Below, in pieces: positions 32,979 through 42,700 of a DNA stretch of 64,000 bases. The stretch's first letter is position 1, and each line of letters opens with the position of its first letter. Made by a program: the position numbers and the translations under genes. The notes under the pieces are model-generated. The model saw nothing but the letters and a program-made list of their open reading frames with translations, was not told the origin of the DNA and ran no database searches. This stretch comes from CAYQTL01 sp964420405 (GTDB lineage Bacteria > Acidobacteriota > Thermoanaerobaculia > Thermoanaerobaculales > Sulfomarinibacteraceae), in contig CAYQTL010000006.1 in assembly GCA_964420405.1 (NCBI GenBank), positions 1 to 64,000 of the forward strand. The letters run 5' to 3'.

Positions 32979-33559
32979 CAGGTCCACAGCCGCGCGGCGC
33001 GATTCGGGCGGCGCCCGCACACCGTCGCGACTCCACGTCGCTCCTTGGGCGAGCGGCACGCCGGCAGGCGTGCCCGGAGTCGAAGAACCTCCCCCGGGCT
33101 CTGCCCGTCGTCCGCCTCCGATCCCGATCCCGATCCCGATCCCGATCCCGATGGCAGCGGTCCCGTTCAGCGACAGCGGCAGGTTCAGCGTCAGCAACAG
33201 GGTCAGCGTGCACCCCGTGGGCGACCGCGGTCGCCCCGCTCCTCACGCGTCCGTGGCCGCGTTCGTGCCCGATGCGGCGGAAGGGGCAGCGGCAGCGACG
33301 GCGCAGCTGGTCGGTCCTCGCGGACAGACACCGGACCCGTCGGGATCGGGATCGGGAACGGGATCGGGATCGGAGGCGAACGACAGCCAGGGCTCGAGGG
33401 AGATCCTTCGACTCCCGCCACGCCTCTCGGCGTGCCGCTCGCTCAGGATGACGTTGTGGAGGCGGTCGTGACCCCCCCCGACAACGACCGGTGCACCGAG
33501 AGGCGGGCAGGCGGTCGCCACGCAGCCGGGGAGGTATACTCGTTCCAGAGGAGAATGCG
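32979..33559. other. Repeat-filled spacer
   Basis: 581 bp, most of it taken by the inverted-repeat-bounded element at 33042-33453. The last 90 bases hold the upstream region of the secreted protein at 33560. No gene was seen. Confidence 0.6.
33042..33453. repeat. Inverted-repeat-bounded intergenic element (MITE/BIME-like)
   Basis: About 410 bp. The left end (33042-33092) reads CTTGGGCGAGCGGCACGCC..GGAGTCGAAG and the right end (33401-33453) is its reverse complement with CTTCGACTCC..GCTCGCTCAGGATGACG. Each end has its own hairpin (CACGCC/GGCGTG). Inside each end lies a hexamer array in opposite orientation: five GATCCC at 33120-33149 and five GGGATC/GGGAAC at 33342-33371. The centre has CAGCGACAGCGG-type triplets. 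The end unit is the same hairpin repeat found once in copies A and B. It codes for nothing I can support. Confidence 0.65.
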
Positions 33560-34519
33560 ATGCAGATGCGATCTCACGTACGGGTCGTGAAGACGATGGT
33601 TGCGGCGGCGGCGATGGTCTTCGGCCTGGTCGGACCGGCCGCGGCCGAGAGCATGCTCTCGTTCGTCCACGTCACGACGCCGGACACCGTCTCCGGGTTC
33701 CTCAGCAGGATCGATCACCCGTATCTGAACGACAACCCGGATGCGCGGGTGTTCGTCACCCAGGCGTGGGACTTCGCCGGCGGCCAGGGGTCCCAGAACG
33801 ACCGCGCGGTGGGCGTGCGGTACGACACGGACTTCGCCGGCAACGGACGGTGGAGCATCTTCAACCAGGAGGTGCAGTACGCCATGGAGGCCGGGCTGCT
33901 GTTCCACGTCGTGGTCGCCGGGGAGGGCGCGTCGGTCTTTCCGCACCTCGCGAGCCATGACAGCATCCAGAACATCGCCTCGACGGTGCAGTGCCCTCCC
34001 GAGTGGGACTTCGTCTGCTTCGGGGCGGCGTCGAACCTGGCGGTCGGCCACACGCTGGACGCGATGGGCCTGCGTGGCGCGACGATGCCGGCGCCGTACT
34101 CGGTGCTGGGCGGTCCGTCGCCGGTGGTCCGCGCCGAGTCCACCGATCCGGACCACTACCCGAACCTCCGGCCCGGATCGCTGTTCTGGATCCTCGTCGG
34201 CAGCGAGGCGCTCGGCGGGGGGCGGGCCTTCACCCACACCGCGACCCCCGCCAACACCTCGTCGTGGGCGACCGTGCTCGACGATCCGCGGCTCAACGGC
34301 CGCTCCGATGCGGTGCTGCTGGTGTCGCGCAGCGGCCCCGCCGGGCCCACCCAGAACGAGCACATCGGGCTGCTGTACGCCGACGACGGCACGGGCGAGA
34401 AGTGGTCGGTGATCCACCAGACGACGACGCCGGTCCCGGACGGGGCGATGTTCACGGTCTTCCTGCCGCCGATCATGTCCGACGGCTTCGAGAGCGGCGA
34501 CCTGTCGTGGTGGGACTGA
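33560..34519 (+). CDS. Secreted protein with DGFESGD C-terminal tail
   Basis: 319 aa, ATG at 33560 preceded by AGAGGAGA. Signal peptide: VVKTMVAAAAMVFGLVGPAAA. The mature part has two similar beta modules with FVHVTTPDTVSGFLSRIDHP, LNDNPDARVFVTQAWD and VGVRYDTDFAGNGRWSIFNQ, and later ATVLDDPRLNGRSDAVLLVS and KWSVIHQ. These look like the DUF7452-type module; the function is unknown. The end is SDGFESGDLSWWD, one of four such tails in the window, suggesting a shared export or anchoring step. The mobile-looking element lies directly upstream. Confidence 0.72.
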   Translation: MQMRSHVRVVKTMVAAAAMVFGLVGPAAAESMLSFVHVTTPDTVSGFLSRIDHPYLNDNPDARVFVTQAWDFAGGQGSQNDRAVGVRYDTDFAGNGRWSIFNQEVQYAMEAGLLFHVVVAGEGASVFPHLASHDSIQNIASTVQCPPEWDFVCFGAASNLAVGHTLDAMGLRGATMPAPYSVLGGPSPVVRAESTDPDHYPNLRPGSLFWILVGSEALGGGRAFTHTATPANTSSWATVLDDPRLNGRSDAVLLVSRSGPAGPTQNEHIGLLYADDGTGEKWSVIHQTTTPVPDGAMFTVFLPPIMSDGFESGDLSWWD

Positions 34520-34596
34520 GCGTCGCTCTCCACCGCCGCACGACCACCCGCGGCAGGCCCGCAGCACGCCCCGAGAGGCGGGCGTCCGCCCGCTCC

Positions 34597-34624
34597 GATC
34601 CCGATCCCGATCCCGCTCCCGATG
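34597..34624. repeat. (GATCCC)n array, 4 units
   Basis: GATCCC three times, GCTCCC once, then GATGG, preceded by CTCC. The four C runs would allow a G-quadruplex on the minus strand. It sits between the convergent genes ending at 34519 and 34784, so it is not in a promoter. Confidence 0.7.
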
Positions 34625-34783
34625 GAACGAAGCGCCGACCTCTGACACGACATACCGGCACACCTGCCGACGGCCGCGCCCCGGCAGCCGGGTCCTATGC
34701 CCTCGCGGACCCGTCCGCGGCTCGCGCTCGATGCCCGAGGCGCCCGGGATCCGGATCGGACGACCCGGTCGGCAGTCCGCCCC

Positions 34784-36343
34784 CTACGGGTGCGTGTAGG
34801 TCGCCTGCAGCCCGAGCGGGATCCCGAGCGCCCAGTAACCGAGCAGGAACAGCGTCCACGCGACCAGGAACACGAGGCAGAACGGCAGCATCAGGGCGAC
34901 CACCGTGCCGATGCCGGTGGAGGTCACGTACCGCTTGCAGAACACCACCACGAGCGGGAAGTAGGGCATCAGGGGGGTGACGATGTTGGTCGCCGAGTCG
35001 CCGACCCGGTAGGCAGCCTGGGTGAGCTCCGGCGAGATGCCGAGCTGCATCAGCATCGGCACGAAGATCGGGCTGAGCAGGGCCCACTTCGCCGAGGCCG
35101 AACCGACGAGCAGGTTGACGCCCGCCGTGAGGCCGATGACGCCGACGACGGTGGCGGCCGCGGGCAGCCCGAGCGACTGCAGGGTGCCCGCCCCCTTCAC
35201 GGCGAGCAGGACGCCGACGTTGGAGCTCCCGAAGGCGTCGATGAACAGCGCCGCGAAGAACGCCATCACCAGGTAGTAGCCCATCGACCCCATCGACTCG
35301 CTCATCCCGGCGACGATGTCGCGGTGGCTCTTCACCGTCCCGGAGGCGTAGCCGTACACGACCCCCGGGACCAGGAAGAAGATCATGATCAGCGGCACGA
35401 TCGACTGCATCAGCGGGGCCGCGAACGAGGTCAGGTCGCCGTCGGGGGCAGCCAGGGCCGTCCCGGGGAGCATCGACCATACGGCGAACACGAGTGCGCA
35501 GGCGACGCCGCTGCCGAGCGCCAGGGACAGCGCCCTGCGGTCCCGCGCGGTCAGCTCCTCGATGTGCGGCATCTCGTCGGGGTCGCCGTCCACCGGGGTC
35601 CGGGCGAGGCGGGGCTCGATCACGCGGTCCGTGAGGTACCAGCCGAGCAGTACGATGAGGATGCTCGACACGCCGGTGAAGAGCAGGTTGCACAGAGGGT
35701 TCACGAGCCGGTCCGGGTCGACGATCTGGGCGGCCGACTGGGTGAATCCCTGCAGCAGCGGGTCGATGCCCGACGGCAGGAAGTTGGCCGCGAACCCGCC
35801 GGAGACCCCCGCGAAGGCCGCCGCGATGCCCGCGAGGGGGTGCCGTCCCGCCGCGTAGAACACCGCCCCGCCGAGGGGGATCACCAGCACGTAGCCGGCG
35901 TCGGCCGCCGAGTGGGAGACGATCGCCACGAGGATCAGCATCGGCGTCAGCAGCAGCGCCGGCGTGAGGTTCATCAGCGCCTTGAGGCCGGCGTTCACCA
36001 GCCCCGTCTTCTCGGCGACTCCGACGCCGAGCAGCGCGACCAGCACAACGCCGAGCGGGTGGAAGCCGGTGAACGTCGGCACCATCGTCGCGAGGAACTC
36101 TGCGAACGCCTCGCCGGACAGCAGGTTGACCACCCGGATCGGCTCGCCGGAGGCGGGATGTCGCTCGGTGAACTCGATCCCGGCGAGAAGGCTCGAGGCG
36201 ACCCAGGTCAGGATGAGCATCGCGAAGAACAGGACCGCAGGGTCGGGCAGCGCGTTGCCGACGCGTTCGATCGCGTCGAGCGCCCGTCCCACCAGGGTGC
36301 GTCCGGGTCGAGGGTCCTTCTCGTCCGAGCGGGCGGCATGCAT
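34784..36343 (-). CDS. AbgT-family transporter
   Basis: 519 aa with about eleven hydrophobic segments. AbgT proteins carry p-aminobenzoyl-glutamate and in several bacteria export sulfonamides. Typical features are present: the N-terminal ALPDPAVLFFAMLILTWVAS, FTGFHPLGVVLVALLGVGVA, VIPLGGAVFYAAGRHPLAG, a hairpin GFAANFLPSGIDPLL, and the C-terminal VNLLVGSASAKWALLSPIFV with YRVGDSATNIVTPLMPYFP. The length is normal. It is transcribed alone on the minus strand, 139 bp from the hydrolase stop. The substrate here is unknown. Confidence 0.93.
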   Translation of the reverse strand: MHAARSDEKDPRPGRTLVGRALDAIERVGNALPDPAVLFFAMLILTWVASSLLAGIEFTERHPASGEPIRVVNLLSGEAFAEFLATMVPTFTGFHPLGVVLVALLGVGVAEKTGLVNAGLKALMNLTPALLLTPMLILVAIVSHSAADAGYVLVIPLGGAVFYAAGRHPLAGIAAAFAGVSGGFAANFLPSGIDPLLQGFTQSAAQIVDPDRLVNPLCNLLFTGVSSILIVLLGWYLTDRVIEPRLARTPVDGDPDEMPHIEELTARDRRALSLALGSGVACALVFAVWSMLPGTALAAPDGDLTSFAAPLMQSIVPLIMIFFLVPGVVYGYASGTVKSHRDIVAGMSESMGSMGYYLVMAFFAALFIDAFGSSNVGVLLAVKGAGTLQSLGLPAAATVVGVIGLTAGVNLLVGSASAKWALLSPIFVPMLMQLGISPELTQAAYRVGDSATNIVTPLMPYFPLVVVFCKRYVTSTGIGTVVALMLPFCLVFLVAWTLFLLGYWALGIPLGLQATYTHP

Positions 36344-36482
36344 GGCGACGTCCTCGGAATGGGATCTGGTATCGGCGCGGTGGCTCGGTCAGAGAACACC
36401 GGAGAGCCCCCGGTGTTTCCCGGGCGTCCGCGGGCCGGACGCGGGCAGGGCGTCGCGCGACGTCCGTCGGCCGCCTGCGCGC

Positions 36483-37340
36483 TCACGCCTCCGAGGCGGC
36501 AGACGTCCCGAGGAACGCGGACAGCTCGCGGTTGACGACGTCGGGGTGCTCGACGTGCGGGAGGTGGCCGCACCGGGGCAGGGTGACCAGCCGTGCGTGT
36601 GGCAGCCGCGCCGCGAGGGCCCGACCGCGGCGGACCGGCAGCCACGGATCCTGCTGGCCCCAGAGCACGAGGAACGGCGTGGCGATGTCCCCGAACCCGG
36701 CGCACGTCCGCTCGAACCCGGTCGAGAAGAAGTCCCGGGCGAGGCTGGCGAGGGTCGCGAAGTAGTCGGGCCGGCGTGCCGCGACCCGGTACTCGGCGAG
36801 GAGCTCCGGCGTGACGACCTTCCGGTCGGACACCAGCGACTCCAGGACCCGCCGGAGCAACCAGGAACCCGCGAGCCGCCGCGCGAGCCGGTGCAGGCCG
36901 GGAACCGCCATGGTCCGACGCCAGGGGCGGTAGGAAACGGGTGCCAGGAGGGCTGCTCGGGAGATCCTCGCCGTCGCGGAGAAGCACAGCCACAGTGCGA
37001 TCGCGCCGCCCATCGAGTGACCGACGATGGCGCAGCGGTCGATCTCGAGGGCATTCAGCACGGCGAGCGTCCACGCGGCCTGGTTCTCGACGGTGAACCG
37101 GTACGTCGGCTCCGGCCGGAACGAGCGGCCGAGGCCGGGCTGATCGACGGCGACGACGCGGAGGCCGGCGGCCGTCAACGCCGGTGCCGTCCGGTGCCAC
37201 GTGAAGATGGAGTCGCCGTAGCCGTGCACCAGGAGCACGGCTTCGCCGGTGCCAGCGTCGATGCAGTGGAGCGTCCGGCCGTCGATCGTGATGTCCCGGC
37301 GGTGGGGCTCCGCGAATGCCCGCCAGGCGTCGTCGACCAC
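36483..37340 (-). CDS. Alpha/beta-fold hydrolase
   Basis: 285 aa, GTG start two bases after the MerR stop. Canonical motifs: LLVHGYGDSIFTWH (oxyanion loop), nucleophile Ser in IVGHSMGGAIALW, acid in LVLWGQQDPWLP and His in CGHLPHVEHPDVVN. These make a complete triad. The cap region (LARRLAGSWLLRRVLES) is typical of the epoxide hydrolase/haloperoxidase-like group. The substrate is unknown. It ends a three-gene unit with the SRPBCC and MerR genes, which suggests a small regulated detoxification or ester-hydrolysis module. Confidence 0.88.
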   Translation of the reverse strand: MVDDAWRAFAEPHRRDITIDGRTLHCIDAGTGEAVLLVHGYGDSIFTWHRTAPALTAAGLRVVAVDQPGLGRSFRPEPTYRFTVENQAAWTLAVLNALEIDRCAIVGHSMGGAIALWLCFSATARISRAALLAPVSYRPWRRTMAVPGLHRLARRLAGSWLLRRVLESLVSDRKVVTPELLAEYRVAARRPDYFATLASLARDFFSTGFERTCAGFGDIATPFLVLWGQQDPWLPVRRGRALAARLPHARLVTLPRCGHLPHVEHPDVVNRELSAFLGTSAASEA

Positions 37341-37342
37341 GG

Positions 37343-37909
37343 CTAGATCTCGCCGGTCCAGGTCGCCCACCGCCGGATCCGATCGATCTCGTCGTCGGGG
37401 AGGCACAGGAACTCGAGGAACTCGCGGTGGCGCTCCGGTGCATGCCGCTCGAATGCGGCGTGCCAGCGGCGCATGTCCTCGCGGGTGAAGCCCGCGGCCT
37501 CCAGCAGACCCGTCCACCGCTCGCGGTCCATGACGCCCACCCGACGGTCGCGGTGCTCGGTCCGGAGCAGTCCGACGATCACCCGCTGCTGCTCCCGCAG
37601 CGCGGCGATCTCGTGGTTGAGCTCCTCCAGCCGCTGCTCGAGAACCGCCGCCAGCCGGTCGTCGGGGGCGTCGAGAATCGAGCGGATGTCCGCCAGCCGC
37701 ACCCCGGCGGTGCGGTAGCGGCAGATCTGCTCCAGCCGCGCGATGTCGGCGGGGCCGTAGCGGCGGTAGTCGCCGTCACCCCGGCGGCACGGCGTCAGCA
37801 GACCGATCCGGTCGTAGTACAGCAGGGTGCTGCGGGACAGGCCGAACCGACGTCCGGCGCGGCCCACGGTCAGTCCCTCCGGCGGGATCTCATCGGTGGA
37901 GGTGGCCAT
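37343..37909 (-). CDS. MerR-family transcriptional regulator
   Basis: 188 aa. N-terminal winged helix: LTVGRAGRRFGLSRSTLLYY, DRIGLLTPCRRG, GDYRRYGPADIARLEQI. A dimerisation coiled coil follows (LAAVLEQRLEELNHEIAALR). The C-terminal part (ERWTGLLEAAGFTREDMRRW, HREFLEFLCLPDDEIDRIR) resembles a TipAS/effector-like helical domain and has no Cys for metal sensing, so an organic ligand is likelier. The start overlaps the SRPBCC gene by 20 bases. It probably regulates its own operon. Confidence 0.88.
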   Translation of the reverse strand: MATSTDEIPPEGLTVGRAGRRFGLSRSTLLYYDRIGLLTPCRRGDGDYRRYGPADIARLEQICRYRTAGVRLADIRSILDAPDDRLAAVLEQRLEELNHEIAALREQQRVIVGLLRTEHRDRRVGVMDRERWTGLLEAAGFTREDMRRWHAAFERHAPERHREFLEFLCLPDDEIDRIRRWATWTGEI

Positions 37910-38378
37910 GGTGCTCCCGGAGCATGGTGCCATGCTCGAGGTAGTGGTCAAGGCGCCGGTTGAGCCTTTCGATCCGGGCGTCGTACGCCGCCTGCGAGCG
38001 CGCCTCGAGCAGTCGGTCCCCGGTGGGCCGCAACGACGTCTCGACGCGCTCCCAGGTGATGCGGCTGCCGCCTTCCTCCGAAAGCTCCAGCGACACCGCC
38101 AGGCGGCCGGCGAGTCCGGCGTCGCTGAAGATCGCGAACTCGATCCGTCGCGGCGGCTCGAACCTCGTGACCATCCAGATCTCGTGGCCCTCGATGCGTG
38201 TGGTGAACAGGCAGTCCAGCTCGGCGTGGCCGCTCTCCGGGAGCAGGGTTTCGGATCGCCAGCCCTCGATCCAGTGGTGCTCGCACAGCGGGCACAGCTC
38301 GGGGAACACCCGCTCGGGCGGCGCCGCCAGCTCGCCGGTGGCGGTGAATCGGACGCGTCGGGGCCGATGGTCGTGCAT
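37890..38378 (-). CDS. SRPBCC/START-fold protein
   Basis: 162 aa. The start at 38378 is preferred over the ATG at 38390 because GGAGG lies between them at the right spacing. The pattern is that of small helix-grip proteins: RVRFTATGELAAPPERVFPE, WRSETLLPESGH, IWMVTRFEPPRRIEFAIFSD, LSLELSEEGGSRITWERVE-like strands, then a long C-terminal helix. Such domains bind hydrophobic ligands. It carries CPLC near residue 30. First gene of the operon with MerR and the hydrolase, overlapping MerR by 20 bases. Confidence 0.75.
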   Translation of the reverse strand: MHDHRPRRVRFTATGELAAPPERVFPELCPLCEHHWIEGWRSETLLPESGHAELDCLFTTRIEGHEIWMVTRFEPPRRIEFAIFSDAGLAGRLAVSLELSEEGGSRITWERVETSLRPTGDRLLEARSQAAYDARIERLNRRLDHYLEHGTMLREHHGHLHR

Positions 38379-38680
38379 GGGGACCTCCATGCCCCGAAGA
38401 TGGACCGTGAAGCTGTAGTCGGGTCAAGGCCCTCCGGAGGACTCCTGCCGATCTCGACAGAGTTCCTCCGTGCCCGCGTCCGTGTCGGTGCCCGGCGACA
38501 CGGCCCGCGAGGCCCGGCTTCGACCGCCCCCGCCTTCGATCCCGATCCCGATCCCGACACGAGGAGCCCGCGCCCGCGTCCGTGCGTGCCCGACAATGCG
38601 GCGGGTGGCAGCGGCGGCGGCAACGTCGGCGTGAGCCCGCGGGCGGGTCCGGTCGTCTCCTTCCCCACTCCGCGGCGGCC
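38379..38680. other. Spacer between SRPBCC and scramblase-like genes
   Basis: 302 bp holding the hexamer array at 38538-38555 and otherwise nothing I recognise. Confidence 0.5.
38538..38555. repeat. (GATCCC)n array, 3 units
   Basis: Three perfect GATCCC units followed by GACACG, between two minus-strand genes. The end GATCCCGAC is the reverse complement of the GTCGGGATC that opens the G-oriented arrays at 1161, 4711 and 33340. Confidence 0.7.
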
Positions 38681-39463
38681 TCAGCGGTTCTGGTTGTTCT
38701 CGAAGAAGTCGAAGTCGACCGAGATGGCGGCGGCGAAGATCACCGCCTTCTGCTCGTCGGTCCAGCCGCCCTCGCCGAAGTCGACGCCGAAGTTGTCGGC
38801 GTCGGTGAAGTACTCGCGGCCGAGGCCGGACCACTTCTTGGCGATCATCGCCCGCTCCCGTCCGTCCGCGTCGAGGACCGGGAACGTCCAGATCCGGATG
38901 TGGCGGCTCTCGATGTGCGCGAAGACCTCGCCACGGGCGTCCTCGAGGTCGTACCGGCGGTTCAGGATCGCGAAGCGGCGCCGCACCCGCCCCAGCAGGC
39001 GTCCGGTGGGCCCCTTCACGTCGAGTGACGAGAACAGCAGGAAGAACGGCCGCTCGAGCGTCAGCACCACCTCGTCGGCCTCGGAGAGGACTGCGATCTC
39101 GAACGGTCGGTGCGAGCCCGCGACGATCCGGACGAGGGCGGCGCCGATGCCGGTGCCCTGCTCGACGATCGCGCCGAGCGGTCGCCGCATGGCGTCGGAG
39201 ACGGCGTACTGGTTGCGCTGCTCGAGGTTGGCCAGGATCTCCCACCAGTGGCGGTGGTACTGCTCGATGTACAGGCGGTCGGCCTCGGAGATCATCCGGC
39301 GGAAGCCGAACGAGCCGAGGTCGCCGGCCGGCGCGACCGCCCGCGGCTGCCGGACCTCGGGATCCCGCACCTTGGCGAAGATCACGCCGCACGCCTCGCA
39401 CTCGGCGCCCGGCGCGCCCTGGTGGTGCCCGCACTTCGGGCACGTGCTCTCGACCCGGCTCAT
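38681..39463 (-). CDS. Scramblase/LURP-one-like protein with N-terminal zinc ribbon
   Basis: 260 aa, start at 39463 after GTGAGGATGCG. The first 26 residues are a zinc ribbon (CPKCGHHQ and CEACGVIF). Residues about 55-250 follow the phospholipid-scramblase/LURP-one barrel: YRxx-like hydrophobic strands, ALVRIVAGSHRPFEIAV, VVLTLERPFFLLFSSLDV, VRRRFAILNRRYDLED, WTFPVLDADGRERAMIAKKW and the terminal SVDFDFFENN. These proteins form a membrane-associated or nucleic-acid-binding beta barrel; bacterial function is unknown. The ribbon fusion is unusual and suggests a regulatory or binding role. Confidence 0.7.
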   Translation of the reverse strand: MSRVESTCPKCGHHQGAPGAECEACGVIFAKVRDPEVRQPRAVAPAGDLGSFGFRRMISEADRLYIEQYHRHWWEILANLEQRNQYAVSDAMRRPLGAIVEQGTGIGAALVRIVAGSHRPFEIAVLSEADEVVLTLERPFFLLFSSLDVKGPTGRLLGRVRRRFAILNRRYDLEDARGEVFAHIESRHIRIWTFPVLDADGRERAMIAKKWSGLGREYFTDADNFGVDFGEGGWTDEQKAVIFAAAISVDFDFFENNQNR

Positions 39464-39563
39464 CGCATCCTCACCCGCACCATCGCCCGTCTCCAGGCTA
39501 CCAGAGACGGGTTGGGGGCGTCGGCCGTGCACCGGTTCGTGGGCCGCCACACCCTCCTCTCCC

Positions 39564-39586
39564 GATTCCGATCCCGATCCCGATGG
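39564..39586. repeat. (GATCCC)n array, 3 units, with CAGCGACAGG tract
   Basis: GATTCC, GATCCC, GATCCC and then GATGG, followed to about 39650 by GGCAGCGACAGG-type triplets. It lies between diverging genes, so it is close to both promoters. It resembles half of a composite repeat without the hairpin unit. Confidence 0.65.
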
Positions 39587-39752
39587 TGACGGCCGCCTTC
39601 AGCGGCAGCGACAGGAGACAGCGGCAGCGTCAGCGGCGGGGGACGGCGTCAACGGCTGAGGCGGGGGGAGCGACGGCAGCGTGTCCCCTTTCCCGGCGGA
39701 CCGGCGCGATCGGGTCCGAACGCGATCGAACCTACGGGAGGATCTGCGACCC

Positions 39753-42700
39753 ATGACCGACACACACCGTGCGCTGCACGTTTCCTTGTGGACCATGCTC
39801 GCGATCGCCCTGGCGGCGGGTGCCGCACGCGCACGGGCGGACTGCCCGCCCGATCCGCCGCCGCCCGACTGCGACAACAACGGGATGTTCGCCGGCGGGC
39901 GGTGGGAGCTGTCGGGGCTCTCGGGCACCTACACCCTCGCCGGCGACGAGGTGTTCTACCCGGACATCTTCTTCCCGGACTGGCAGGACGACTTCCACAC
40001 CAGCGGCACGCTCACGGTGACGATGGGCGGCGGCCCGACCGAGAACTGGCTCGAGGTCGGGTGCGACGGCACCGTCACCGGCCAGCTCAAGGAGACCATC
40101 TCCGGCACCGTCGAGAAGATCGCCGACATCTCGTACTACGACCCGGTGACGTGTCCGTACCAGCCGGAGGACATGCTCTGGAACCTCACGATCGAGCGGA
40201 CCGTGGCCGTCACCGGCTCGGTCACCGGGACCGGCCAGCTCGACCTGGAGCTGTCGGTGGACACGGCGACCCTGGACTTCAACGGCTCGCTCACTTTCGG
40301 GGTCGACTGCGTCGACTTCCACGGCACGGACTCCTTCCAGGACTTCGACCTCTCCGGCGACGTGGAGGAGATCCGGATGGCGGGGGGCTACGACCCGGTC
40401 GGCTGGAGGTACGAACCGACCATCACGCCGCTCGGCGCGACCACCTGGCTCGACGAGATCCTCCACCGGGTGGCCCTCAACGGAGGCCACCAGGGAACCG
40501 ACGACACGGTGTTCGTGAACCCGACGCTCGACCCGCCGAACTCGACCCAGCCGCCGATCCAGTCCCACAACCTGTACCTGATCCAGCACTCGGTGACGGT
40601 CACGGCCGAGTACCTGGAGGCCCAGGCCGAGCCCAAGGTGCCAGCGGTGACCTCGCTGGAGCTGCAGGAGCCCGCCCAGTACCTGGCCGACGTCAGCGTG
40701 ACGACTCGGGTGGTCGCCACCGTCGACTGGCGGGGCCTGACGCCGGGAACGGTGGAGTTCACCTACGGCGGGACGACCGAGACGGTCCCGGGCGCGGACA
40801 CCGTCACCTGGGATTTCGACGCCGGCCAGCCCGGCACGACCATCCAGGCCGTCGCCGAGGCTGGTGGCGAGCGCTCGCTGCCGTACGTCGTCAACACCCC
40901 CAAGGTGCCGGTCCCGGGCTGGGCCGGCTCGGCGTCCGACTGGAGCGGCAGCCCCGGAGTGAGCTACCGGGCGACGCTGGACTGGCCGGTGTCGCTCGAG
41001 ACCACCCGGACCCTCGACACGATCTCGCTGTTCACCGGCCCGTGGGGGATCTCCGGCTCGGCCTCCTCGGAGCTCAACGCCGCCGCCAGCTCGAGCGGCT
41101 CGCCCGCCGCCGGCGACATGACGACCCAGGCCGAGTTCCGGTTCGCGGGGCGCTCCGGCGCCTTCCACATGGAGGGACCCAACGAGACCGTGCTCGCCTG
41201 CGACGGCCTCACGACGACCGGATCCGCCTCCGCCTCGACCTCCGGCGGCTCGTGGCAGAAGACCATCAATCCGCTGACGCTGATTCCCGGCCTGGAGCCG
41301 GCGGTGTGCGGGCTCAGCGGCTTTTTGTGCGGTGTCGTCAACAGCGCGGGCGTCAAGGGCAGCGCGTCGGCATCGGTGACGGGCACCGCCACCTACACCG
41401 GCGCCGGCCCGGAGATCCTCTGGGACGGGGGCAGCGTCGGCGGCAGCCTGTCCGGCAAGATCGCCTTCGGAGCCTCCGTGCCGCCGCCGCTGTCGTCGGT
41501 GGCGGGGTTCGAGATCTACGGGTCCGCGACGGGCTGCCTCGAGTTCATGGTCGCGCCGTCGCTGGAGCTGACCGCGGTCGGCGGACACTTCGACGTCGAG
41601 GCCAGCGCGTGGTTCTTCGGCCTGGCGGCCGGGGTGGACGAGGACTTCCCGTTCGGCGATGCGTGCGCCAAGCAGACGCCGGACGCCGCCGCCGCGTCGT
41701 CGTCGGGCTGGGTCCCGGCGGACGGCCAGCTGGCGATGGCGGCGGAGCGGGCCGGGGGGGTGCAGACCGGCATCGCGGTGTGGACCGAGACGCCCTCCGG
41801 CCAGGTCCGTCCTTCCGGGGACATCTGGTACCGGATCGAGACCGGCGGCGTCTGGGGACCGGGCATCCGGCTCACCGACGACGCCGACTCCGACGTCGCA
41901 CCGGCGGTCGATTTCGACGCGGCCGGTCGCGCGGTGATCGTGTACCAGCGCAGCACCGTGCCGCTGCCCGTCGTCCCTGCCGACCTGCCGGCGTTCGCCG
42001 ACGGCTACGAGCTGCACTGGGCGGCGATCGACCCGTCCACCGGTCTGACGGTCGGCGGCGGCCAGCTCACCGCCAACGGGTCGAACGACTTCGGCCCCCG
42101 CCTCCGGCGGGACGCCGCCGGCGGGCTGCACGTGTTCTGGCAGCGGGCGTCGGGCGTCGAGCTCGCCGGGACGGCGGCGGATCCCGTCAGCATCCTGGCG
42201 GCGAGCTGGGACGCGTCGAGCGGCACCTGGAGCGGCGAGAGCGTCGCCGCCAGCGGCCTCGAGTCCACCTTCGGCTGGTCGCCCGCGGCCCACTCGGCCG
42301 ACGACATGCTCGTGGGTCTCGTCGTGGACGTGGACGGCGACTTCGCCACCGCGGACGACCGCGAGGTCTTCCAGATCTCGAGGTCGTCCGGCTCCTGGGC
42401 GCTGCCGGTGCAGGTCACGTCGAACCTCGTGGCGGACGACTCGGTGCTGGCGGCGTTCGAGCCGGCCGGCGAGCCGGTGCTGCTGTGGCGGCGCGACGGC
42501 CAGGCGTGGCAGCTGCGGGGCGACCTGCACGGCCCGCCCGGGGCGGCCTTCACCTCGGCCGATCCGTCGGTGGACGACGGAATCAGTGCCGCGCTCGGCG
42601 CCGGGACGATCGCCGCCGGGACCGACGGCGTGTCGGTCCTCTGGACCGAGGGCCTCGCGGCGAGCTTGACGCGCGAGAGTGCCGCTCCGCAGGGCTGGGA

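Noticed and set aside
33120..33149. Hexamer array as a CRISPR or tandem-repeat gene
   Set aside because: Units are contiguous 6-mers without spacers, and no protein frame or cas gene is near.
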